Shown in pieces: positions 43,359 to 54,100 of a stretch of 61,307 nucleotides of DNA. The stretch comes from Brachionus plicatilis. Taxonomy: Eukaryota; Rotifera; Eurotatoria; Ploima; Brachionidae. Position numbers and translations under genes: made by a program. Every line of letters begins with the position of its first letter. Within the stretch, counting starts at the first letter, position 1. The stretch covers positions 1,279,105 to 1,340,411 of the forward strand of contig QEOQ01000226.1 in NCBI GenBank assembly GCA_010279815.1, in the 5' to 3' direction. The notes below the pieces were generated by a model that did no database searches, was not told the DNA's origin, and worked only from the letters and a program-made list of their open reading frames with translations.

Positions 43359-44333
43359 GGCAAATAATTTTTTTAAAAATCGTTTTAATTTAAATAAAAA
43401 TATCATTATTTTAACTAGTGATGAAATCGAATTAGCTTTTTGGACACAAATTGAAACTTGAATAAGAAAAATTTGAAAAGATTTTTGAAAAAGTAGTATA
43501 TTCAATTAATATCTTGAATATAAGATACATTTGAATTTATATTTGATTTATTTTTATTCTTGAAATAAAATTTGAAAACTACCTTTTTTTAAATTAAAAT
43601 TCGAACTTAACTTTAATTTAAAAAACATCTAGAATTTTAGATAAATTCAACTAATAATTTAAAAGTATTAAAATTTGAGTAGAATATTTGAAAAATTAAG
43701 TATTTGAAAATTTAGTTTTTTGTACTCTTGCAGGGTTGGTTAAATCAGAATAGTTTTTTTTTATACATGGTAAGATGGATGGTACTATTGTAATTCAGAA
43801 AATGTAAGAAGAGTTGTGTTGACTGGTGAAAATCTGGCACACTTTAAGTATCCAAATCGAATTGAAATTCAATTTATTTAATGAATTCTTTTTTAATTAA
43901 ATATTTTATAATGAACTTTTTTTTTGATTAATTTTTATTTTCAAATATTAAATTGAATATTTATTATATTCAGTTTTTGATCCGAAAATTTTACATTGTC
44001 AAATTTTAATTCGAATATTTTAGAGATTCAATTTTTATTAATTTAAATAAATTAATTTTCAAGTACATTTTTCAAAAATATTTATATTCAAAAATTCAAT
44101 TCAAACCTAATTTTCATTCGAAAATCTACTTATTCGAATATCGGTTCGAATATGCATATTCGATTTCCTCACTAATTTTAACAAACTTCAATTTAGATAC
44201 TATTTTAATAAGATTGTATCTAAATTGAAATATCCATTTTTATTAAATTATAATTTTTTTATTAGAATAGCGGAATTTTTACTGAAATTAGCGAAAAGTT
44301 TATTATTATTAGTGGTGAGCAAAATTATGGGCC
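43359..44333. mobile_element. FB-1-family element, internally deleted and split by a hAT insertion
   Basis: The left end GGCAAATAATTTTTTT with TTTTAATTTAAATAAAAATA repeats and the right end ATTAGAATAGCGGAATTTTT ... AATTATGGGCC match FB-1 (7395-8122). Flanks AAAAATAAT / AAAAATAAA (8 of 9). Without the inserted hAT element only ~200 bp remain, so the ORF is lost. Confidence 0.75.
43416..44174. mobile_element. hAT-type non-autonomous element, nested
   Basis: 759 bp; ends TAGTGATGAAATCG and the inverse of TAGTGAGGAAATCG; perfect 8-bp duplication ATTTTAAC at 43408-43415 and 44175-44182. The interior is rich in GAATATTCGAAT-type motifs, with no transposase. Confidence 0.88.
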
Positions 44334-44939
44334 AAAAATAAAACTGTAAAAAATTATGGTAGTTTAATTAAGTTTACCAAGTCAAAACTTTTGAAAAGCA
44401 CTTGTATATCAATATACGTTTTGATAAAATTTATCCAGGCTTCTTACAAAAAGGTACGCTCTCTTCTAAGCAACTATAAAATAATCTGTAAGTATGATTT
44501 ATCTATTTATTTAAGTGAAGATTGAGTAAGTTTCTTTAAGTGAGATGGAAATATCACATAAGGCGTTTATTTATTATTATTTAATTTTTAGGAATTGTGA
44601 ATTTTCTTTTTCTAAACATATTAATCTGATCAGATTTCGCTTAATCGATTTGAAACACATGAGATAAAAAAACAGACTAATAAATCATTTTAAATATTGA
44701 TGAATTTATCAGATTAAAATAGAAAAAATAATAGTAATTTATTTTAAATATAACTCCAAAAAATAATTTAATATTTAAAATTCTAATCTCGCAATTTAAT
44801 AGGAATGTTTCCTTTAGAAGTAAAATCATACTCGAAATAAATAAATTAAACATAAATTTATTTGAAGTCACCAGGTCACGGAAAATCGGAATCGAAATTG
44901 AATTTTTTCAAGTAAATTTTGAGATTTTTCTTGGCACTT

Positions 44940-47179
44940 TCATGGTGTTTTGTTTGCTGACAAGCTGTTCCATAGAGGTTTTAAGTCATCTAAAACCAAA
45001 AATAAAAGTATTCATTTGGCTAAAATTATAAATATTTCTTTCTCATAAAAATATTTATTAAATGCCACAAAAAATAAAGCACAAATTTGTTTAATTGAGG
45101 TTTAAAACAAATAAAAAGAGATTGAAAAAGTAAAAATGTGATTCACGCATTTTTTAAAATAATGATAAAAAACGCATAAAATAAATTTACTGTAATGTGA
45201 AAATCACATAAATTAACAAAATTTTAGGCAATTTTAGGAATGTAATAAAAAATTCTTTTTTTCATTTAAAATGATTTTATTTTCAACAATGTAATTTTTT
45301 GCATCTTTAAAAATTTAATTTTTTTTTTAAATTTTAAACAATTTTGTGATTTTTTTACTATTTTTGTGACGAGAAATTTATCTCAATAGGTAATTATTTC
45401 TTTTTGATTAACTTAAAAATTACTTACCAGCTATTTCGTTAGAATCAAACTGAATTCGCCTATGTAATTCAAATTCGCAGTTTGGTCCTTCATAAAATTC
45501 TTTGCATCTACGAAAAACAAATCATAAATTTTTTTAATTCAAATTGATTTTTTTATTGCTTTGAGTAATTTTTAGAAAACTTTTTTCTAAGTCAGACTTA
45601 CGGCATTGTGAATTTTTTTACAAAAATCAAAAATAAAATATAAAAAAGTCAGAATTTTAATCAACTTACAATTTTCAGAACATGTTTTGGTCCATCATAA
45701 CTTAAGCTTTGACATTTTTAATATTTTGGTTTTGTTTTTTGTATCAAAATTCACAATGCCGGACTAACTGATTATAGAAAATTTTATCATTTTGACAAAT
45801 TTAAATATTTCCTAGAAAAGATTCTCAAAAAATGCAGAATGTCCAGCACATCATGATGCTAATAAATTAAAACTTAAACTTCAATTTGTTTTTTTAATCA
45901 ATAAAAATAAATTTTCATATATGCTTTATTTTCTTTCATAACACCAATTAAAATAGCAATGAAAAATACTTGTCAATATTTTTTAAAAGTAAAATCTTCA
46001 ATTGACAGAATTCAAATGTTGCTTCTCAAACCTTTCCACTTACTTTTATTTATAATTTTAAAAGATGGCAAGATTTTTATTTCATAAATACATTTTTTAC
46101 CTTAGATTTATAAAATATTTTTTAAAGTAAATTTTATATATTTTTTTTTTAACATATCAATAATACTTTTAATATTCTAATTCACTTAATTTTTTTTTCA
46201 ATTTTTTAATCATTATCCATTTATTAATAATCTTTTAATAATCAAAATACAAAGTTTGAATATATTTTTAAATATTTAGATTTATTTTGTTCAATGAAAA
46301 ATTAATAATGAAAATAATTGTTAGTATAAAAAAAAAATTAAGTGAATGAATATATTAAAAGTATTATTTATATGTCAAAAAAAAATATATAATTTTTACT
46401 TTAAAAAATACTATATAAATCTAAGGTAAAAAATGTATTCATGAAACAAAAATCTTGCCAGATCTTAATTTACAAAAGAAATAAATAAGTTGATTTTAAA
46501 TTAATAAAACTAATGGAATAAATAAATTGGCTTAATGCTAAAACTAATTGGCTTAATGCACTAAATCTTAAAATTAAAAAATCTCTAAACTTTAAAATAG
46601 AATTAAATTTCAATTGACACTCAATAATTAAAATAATAAAAAAACATGCTAAATAATTTATCTTTTGAATTTTTTAATTCAATAATTAAGCATAGATTAA
46701 TTTTTTATCTTATTAATTTAAAATTGAGTTATTTAGTATTTTTAATTATAAAAAAGAAAAATTTAGTTTTTTTGATCATTTGATAAATTATTAAACAAAA
46801 TAAAGCTATTTGAGAAGTTTTCAGTATTTTCAGATCTTCTTTTAAAAGCAGGATCACTAATGCTATAAATACTTACAGACAAAATTTGGTTTTGATCAAA
46901 CGGTACAAATGTGTATTCTTGTAAAACATTGGATTTGTTTTGAAACACTGTCCACCATTTTTGCACCCATTCTCTTCTAAACTACAACTGATGAATTTTT
47001 TTTCTTTATCCGAATCGAATTTATGGATACTATGATCAATTATCTCTTTGGTCACATTTGTCTCATCATATATCACTTTTTCATTAAATATATTACCATT
47101 AGAGTATTCAAAAGTGAAACAAGTGTATGTTGCTTTATCGGTATTACTTAGATTCTTTACTTCGAGAATAGACTTAAAA
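44940..47179 (-). CDS. Ig-EGF ligand gene, exons 2-4
   Basis: Exon 2 (46877-47179) completes the Ig domain (YTCF) and starts the EGF domain. Exon 3 (45428-45507) adds CKEFYEGPNCEFE and a basic tail. Exon 4 (44940-44989) adds DLKPLWNSLSANKTP and the TGA at 44942-44940. There is no hydrophobic segment after the EGF domain. Confidence 0.75.
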
Positions 47180-50100
47180 CTTTAAAAAAAAAAAATTTTA
47201 ATTTATTTTATTTGCGTAATGAAAGGAAAATTGGTTGAATTTAAATTAAATTCGAAGATTTTTGCAAATATATAACATGCATTAATTCCAAAGCCTTGTT
47301 TTAAAGTTTTTTTTTAAAGACTGTAATTTCTAATGGTTAATTGAAATTTGCGAATTTTAATTTTTTAAATTTTTTTTTAGGTCTAACAGTTTTATTCTAA
47401 CTCGATAGTCTTGAATTTTTTTTATATTTTGTTAAACCAATCACTTGTAATTTTCATTTGAGAGTCTTTATGTTATTGCCAATGATTTATTACTAAAAAT
47501 TTTTATTTATTTTTTAATTTTAATTTACCTTTTATGATTTCATTATTTTTATTTGAAAGAGCGTTTTCTCGATACAAATCAGAGTTGACAAAAGGCAAAG
47601 TCCGACTTAGATTTAAAAACTTACAATTTTGATTTTCTTTTTTAGAAGAAAACAATTTAAAAAATGATCTTGATTATAGTGCCTGTCTTAAAAATTCTTA
47701 CTATTTAAAATTTTCTACTTTCTTTTATTTTTAATTTTTTTATCATCGCCAAATCTGGCCTAATTTTTGAAATAAAAAAAAATAAGCAAAATTAAAACAA
47801 GCTTTTAATTTTTTTTCTGATAATTTTTTTAGAAGTCATGTTGAAAAAAACCTCAAAAAATTACAGAATTAAAAAAAAAAAATCTTCATTTTTCTCAAAT
47901 CTAATATAAACTTTTAATTAAGTGGCATTTTGAATATTCAAATAAAAATTTCACAGGTATTTTTTGTAATTTTTTAAATATATTATATTGGATATGCTTT
48001 TTTTAAAGAAAAAAATAAAGAATAATCTAGATTATCATACTATAAAAAGTTTATCATACAAAAGTTAAATGAATAAGCTTTTATTTTTTACACAACATTA
48101 GTAAGTTTTACAAGTTCATTTTAATTTTATTTATGGTTCTCATTTTCTGTACATTTTTTGTCAGTTTTTAGCTTTTTTTCCTTCTTTTTCTTATTTTTTA
48201 ACAAAATATGATTTGATTCTTCTTGCACCCTTCTTAACTTCTTCAATTGATTCGACAATGTATCCAAACATATTTGAAATGAAATGATCACATGAATTCA
48301 ATAATTGAGAGCCTTCCAAAAAAAAAATTTCAAAAAAAATAAATTAATCGGGATAAAGTTCTCTACAAAATGATGAATCAAACAAGCATTTGGAGTTTCA
48401 TTATCACTAAGGAAAATTAGGCCTTAACGAATGGGTGATTCATGAGTCAAAAACATGCCGATAAAATAATTTTAAAAAATAAAATTTCACACAAACTGTT
48501 AAATTTTCATCAGTTGATATTTAGAAGATCACAGCTTTTTTTCTTTTTTTTGAATTTTTAAATTACATTTTTGACCAACCGTTATATTCTTTACAAAAAC
48601 AATTTAATTTGGTACTTTTACTTTATCATCCTAATTGTATTTGTCTCCTTTTTTTAATGATATTAAGGGTAAAAATGAAACTAAATAGAATTTTATGAGA
48701 ATAAAGATTGAATTTCTCGTAAATGTACTGGTATTTTAACAAATTTATGTTGAAATAACATTGAAAAATTAATATCAAAATTTTAATATATTCTTGAATT
48801 AGATTCAGTCTAAATTTGTCTCATTTAGACTATTTAAGTTATGTTTTATCTCTTTTTGATTTTTTATAGTTTATGTTTTTTTTTCACCTATTATATAAAC
48901 TAAAATTGACCATATACTTTTTTTTTTCTACATGTTTTTTCTCTCTTATTTTGTTTTTTTCTACCTCTTTTTTAAAATTTGCTTTTTAACATGGACTCTT
49001 CATTGAGTGCTCCTTCAGATTAAACAATAAAATAAAAAAATTAACTTTTTTTACAGTTTTTAAATAATCAAACAAACTTAAAAAACTTTAATAAAAATGT
49101 ATGCAATTTAATTTACAATAGCAATTTTTCTTTGAATTTTTTTACTTTGAAATTAAAACGGTTTAATTTTTTGTTTTTAAATTACAAAATGTATCCAATG
49201 TTGAAATAATATTGAAAAAGTGCGATGTTTCAAATATTTTTTTCAGTTTCAAATAAAAAATAATTTTATGTTAATATTGCAAGTATTTTCATATTTGAAA
49301 TTTAAATCTCTAGTGAAATAGAATAAGTTTAATTTTTATTTGAAAATCTGAAAAAATATTGAAAATTCTTTATTTAGCTTTTAAATAATTTATTTTTTTA
49401 TCTGTACATCTACCAACCTTCAGAATAAAAATATACAAAACAAAAAATTAAAAATAAAGTTAAATAAGATAAAATAATAGAAAAAATTAAAAATTCATTT
49501 AGTTTTTTCTTAATATTCAATCGTTGAAAAACTTGGTCTAGTCGGATAAGTGAACCATAGCTTAGGTGGACCATCTTTTGGATATTTCAATAAATACCAA
49601 AAGATAGAAGTAGTAGGTTTGCTGCTTCGAAGAGCGGCCGAATAGGTGACTCTATAATCGGAACCAGCTGGAAAAGTTAGTTCAAGTTGGTTGCTGAACA
49701 ACATACTTTAAACAGAACCAACTGATTGGTTCTAAGCTCTGGCTGAAAAAGTCATCCATACGGGGCTGCATAAGTCTCATAGGGTTCTATTAAAGTTAGG
49801 GGAAAAGCGCCCGCATACTTCGCTCGGGTTTTGTGAACTATAAGTTCACCTATTTTTATTTCCAAGTAAGGTGAGCCAAAATAGAATTAAGTGATTAAAT
49901 GTCAAATTAGGTAAAAAACTTAAATATTAGATGAACAATTTTTAGGTGAACTAATGGTTCATAAAACCTGAAAAAAAAAATTGTTCCAGTAGATTACCTA
50001 ACCGACTAGTCCCGAAAAAAATTTTTACTTTAGTGATAATTGAAGTTCGTTTGATGCATTTAAAAAAAAAATTAAAAAAAACATATAAACATTGGATACA

Positions 50101-51035
50101 TTTTGTAATTCAAACACAAAAAATTAAACCAAACTTATCTGCAGAATAAATTAATATTTTTTGGTACAGAATGGTATTTTGCGGGCAACAAAAAAATCCA
50201 CTTACTTAGAGAAATGGATGCGGTATTTTTGGCTGTCATTTAGACGAACATGCCCGCGCTGACCGCTCTTTAACCATGAGACCACAGTCAAATTGTTTGC
50301 ACTTAAGCTACATTCTAAATGTAGAGTTCGGTTTTTGACTTGGGGCCGGGCCATAGTCAGCTTTAATGGGTACGCTGGCGCCGAGCTTAGCTCTCGGTCC
50401 AGAGCTGACTTGTACACAACAGGCTTTGCAAATTTACTAAATACAGGCATGCGTACAAAAATAGATGCTTTTGAGTATTGTTTGGTGAAGTGCTTGGACA
50501 CCGACTGGTTGGTCAAAATGCCCAAGCGTACCGGATAGGTGAGCTGTTTTCGCTTGTTGACATGTATGGATGTGTTTTGAGCACTAAGAAACAAGATGTA
50601 GTCCGAGTCGGGCTCAATGTGGATGCCATGGCATGATGAGGTGTCCTGTTCGCTGAACTTCTCGATCATGATCAGAGATTTGAAGTTGATTTCGCTTGTA
50701 AGCTGGTCCGATATGGGCAGTAAATTGGATGCATCGGCGCCACACTCGTACTTGAGAATTTTTTTTATTCGAAATAGAATTGAATAGGTCCGTGACCGGC
50801 CATTTGCTTGACTAGAATAGATAGTGAATTTTTCGAGAGCGGTGGCGATCAGAACACTCGGACTTAGAAAGGCTTTGAGAGCTAGCGGCTCTTGGTCGCC
50901 AAGAAGACATTCAGTCTGGCCACGGGCTATTTTTTTGGCTCTACTAAATTCATCAAATGACCCCACTGCTTCTCTGCTCCTCACCACATGTCCAACTATT
51001 GCTAATAAAAGACAAATGTTTAAATCTATTTTCAT
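44940..51035 (-). CDS. Secreted Ig-EGF ligand, neuregulin/vein-like, four exons
   Basis: Exons 50206-51035, 46877-47179, 45428-45507 and 44940-44989 (minus); 420 residues; all junctions GT-AG with matching phases (2, 2, 1). Order: signal peptide (MKIDLNICLLLAIVG), an N-terminal domain with Cys pairs as in vein-type ligands (CLLGDQEPLALKAFL ... SDYILFLSAQ), one Ig domain split over exons 1-2 (LECSLSANNLTVVSWLKSG then SILEVKNLSNTDKATYTC), and one EGF domain split over exons 2-3 with all six cysteines (ISCSLEENGCKNGGQCFK ... KFCLCKEFYEGPNC). The spacing, with a GGxC motif and long C3-C4 loop, is that of neuregulin EGF domains, which bind ErbB/EGFR-type receptors. No transmembrane helix follows, so it is secreted like fly Vein. 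Exon 1 is GC-richer than anything nearby. The intron between exons 1 and 2 holds a TIR transposon, that between exons 2 and 3 a foldback and a MITE. Confidence 0.75.
45602..45760. mobile_element. GGCATTG-family MITE, short copy 3
   Basis: 159 bp with the family ends GGCATTGTGAATTTTTTTAC and CAATGCC. The flanks CAGACTTAC / CGGACTAAC match 7 of 9. It lies about 90 bp upstream of exon 3 of the Ig-EGF gene. Confidence 0.7.
46067..46459. mobile_element. Foldback element with ~150-bp inverted arms
   Basis: The arms GGCAAGATTTTT ... ACATTTTTTACCTTAGATTT pair with their inverse over about 150 of 393 bp with few mismatches. AGAT directly flanks both ends. No ORF. It is in intron 2 of the Ig-EGF gene. 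Confidence 0.75.
47180..49155. other. Intron sequence of the Ig-EGF gene
   Basis: AT-rich with no recognised exon. A decayed GAGCT hairpin-like motif (GTGCTCCTTCAGATTAAAC) lies near 49007. Confidence 0.4.
49160..50130. mobile_element. Non-autonomous TIR transposon with 4-bp target duplication, copy 2
   Basis: Same ends as the copy at 15112 (GGTTTAATTTTTTG) with flanks AAAC at 49156-49159 and 50131-50134. The interior is reversed relative to that copy and holds a GC-richer ~250-bp block (49570-49830) absent there, with a weak 64-codon frame on the minus strand. Confidence 0.8.
50206..51035 (-). CDS. Ig-EGF ligand gene, exon 1
   Basis: ATG at 51035, donor GTAAGT after 50206 (phase 2). Signal peptide, then a ~200-residue N-terminal domain (cysteines at TECLLG, KYECGA and SSCHGI) and the first half of the Ig domain ending RIHFS. 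Several NxT/S sites are present. Read on without splicing, the frame stops one codon later. Confidence 0.82.
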
Positions 51036-51139
51036 GGTTTGTGTCTAAGCTTCATTCGTGGCTGGTCGGCTAAACCGTCAAGTCGTGGTTGTCTTAATGT
51101 GTGGCTCAATTGGTTTCTTGTGCTACTTTCTATATCATT

Positions 51140-54100
51140 TTAGTCTATGGGTATTTCTTTAAATCTATTCTCTACATATGAATGTGATCTAAAGTTATTT
51201 GGTAAAAAGAATTTTAGATCCATGTCTTGAGCAAATACCACAGGTTGATTCCAGGGACGTAGCCAGACATTTTCTAATGGGATTGAGAAAGTTTCATTTT
51301 ATTAGATGAAATTTACAAAAATATATTTTTTTTTTATTATATTTAAATAAGCATTGTGAAATTTCATAAAAAACTTCAAATACAAAAATAAAAAAATTTT
51401 ATAACTTTTGTTCCATATGTCAAAAATTTGTTTTCCAAATGAAACAAAGTGAAACAACTTTTGTGTCACCTACTCCGGAAGTTTGAAAAAATCTTTGCAA
51501 ATTAATTGCATCTTACTACTAATACCTTTAAATAGGGTGCAATTTTGCATAATTTGCACAGATTTTGCAGACTTCCGCAGTAGGTGACACAAAAGTTGTT
51601 TCACTTTGTTTCATTTAGAGAACAAATTTTTGACATTGGGAACAAAAGTTATAAAAATTTTTATTTTTTTCATTGGAAGTTTTGAAAGAAATATCACAAT
51701 GCCTTTAGAATATAAAAAATTATTAAAAAATTTAGAAAAATTTTAATTTCTATTTCTTTTTTGAAAATTCACAATTTAACTATTTTTGACTTAGAATAAA
51801 ATAAAACTTTTAAAAGGGGCAAGGGGCTCAGTTTTCTTTTTATTTTTGGATACGGACTTGAGCACCCCTCAGCTAGTTGATTAAAGTTTTTTAGGTAGAT
51901 TTTTTAAGGTAAGTTGGACTAGAAAAATCTTAAATAAATTTAAGTGTAACAGTTTTTTTTGTTTTTCAAAAAAGTTAATTTTCTAATGAACTAATTGAAA
52001 AGCGGATTTGTTTTTAATTTTTGAATTTTTAAAAGCTTTGATAAACAAACAATATTTTAATTAATTTTAAATTTTAAAAGTTTTAAAAAGAGATATATTT
52101 ACTTGCTCTCTTAAAAATAATTACTCGTACTCTATTGAAAAAGTAGAATTGCTCTCTAATTAATGAATTGTACACAATAATTAATAAACGTTCTCTTAAA
52201 AAAAAAATAATGTTCTCTTAACTATTTTGTTAACCTAAACTAATTAATTTATCTGCTTAAATTATTTATAGAGTAGCAGTTAAATACATTTCTTTAAAAA
52301 AAAAAAAGATATTTTCATGCTAGGCAAATCATGTTTAGCAAAAGCCAAATGTTATGCAGAATTTTTGAAAAAAATATGCAAAATCATTAATTTTTCACTT
52401 TTTATTTTGCAATTTTTTAGGGCTAAAATAAAAAATTTTTTTATTTACATGCTAGTCAAAAAATTTTGGATTTAGCATTCTATGTTAAGTAAAAAAATAA
52501 ACTCTGCATTATCAAAATGCACAATGCAGAGTGCTCACCATTGAAACGATGCTATTTTAAGTGGATAATTTTTTGCAGACTTTTGCAGATTTTACCGTTA
52601 GATTTAACAAAGTATTTTAAAACCAAAAATTTACCTCTGCATTAATTCAATTAAAAAATTAAAAAGTTTATTTTATAGTTTTAGTTTGATTTGATCATTT
52701 TGAGCATCAAAAATTGATCATAAACTTCAACTTGCCTATTTTTTCTCGAAGAAAAAGCTTCCAAGTACAGTTTTGGCCAAAGGTATTTTTTGTCTTTAAT
52801 ATTGAAAATTTTTAAATGTTTCTGAGTTTTTAAACTCCTTTCTCAAATTTGATTTATTAACTTTGAATTTATTAAATAAATGAAACAAGTGAAAATTCAA
52901 ATATTGAATAATTTATTATTATAAAAATGAAGTAACTCTTTACCAAATCTCTTTTTCAATCATTCATTTATTTCAGCTACCAACGATATATTTTATTAAT
53001 TTCTACATATTCTTGAACTTGTCACCTTAATTTTCTTACTAAATTTTTTAATTTAATAAATTAACAGACTGATTAGATTATGACATTCTTTTTATTAAAT
53101 TTAATTTTTACACTTTGATTTATTTTATCTCTTTTTGTTCAATTGTGTTACATTTTTTGCTCTTTGTTCATAATTTATCATGTAGATTTAACAATTCTCT
53201 AAATTTCTATTTTTTTAACAAAAATTTTTTAATCTCACTGAATTGTAGAACAAATTAATAAAACTATAAATAAATTTATTCAAAAATAGATTAAAAAAAT
53301 TTTTAATTTTAAATTGACAAACATAAAATTGTTCTCCGTTATGATACTGATACAATAGACTTTTAAACGATTTATTAATAAATCATACAAATTTTAAAAA
53401 ATATAAATAAAAATAAACAATTTCAAGCAACTTTAACTTTTGAATTATGGCTCCAAAAAAGGCTTTAAATATAATTTTAAAATTTAGCTAAAGGTAATTA
53501 CAGATTGACAATTGAAAATACCGATTTAGGTTTAGTTTTTAGTTAAGTGAATTAGAAATAAATTCTATGTAATAAAAAATTCGTAAAAAGAGCTGTTTTT
53601 TATTAAAAAATGTTTGATTTTAATCTAAAATCTCCATTTGAGCATTAACTTGAATTTGCTTTCAATAAATATGTTCAGAATATAAATTTTTAACAAATTG
53701 AACATATCAACAAGATTAAAAATCTAGAAATTTTAAAACAGGAAAATTCAAAGGAAACAAAACATCAATCAGAACTAACATTTCATTAAATGAAATTAAA
53801 AGTACAAAATCTATTTGTAAAATAAGAGTACACTTACAGATCTCCTAGCTTAAGATTTGAACCTGAAATTGTAAATCTACAAGCAAAATAAAATAATAAA
53901 AGAATTAAAAAAAGATACTTTTTCTTGAATTTATAGAAGCGATGAAACTTTCGAAAAAGGAACATTTACTAAATTAAAAAAATAAAATAAACTAGAAATA
54001 AATAATTTTTTAATTAAAGTTATTCAATTTTAATATAGTTTTAATTATTTAAGAAATAAAAAGAGTTCAAAATCAAATTAAGGATCAAAGGGATCAAATC

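Noticed and set aside
49510..49704. 64-codon minus-strand frame inside the TIR transposon copy at 49160
   Set aside because: Looks locally coding, but is absent from the sister copy and has no recognisable motif; not called as a gene.
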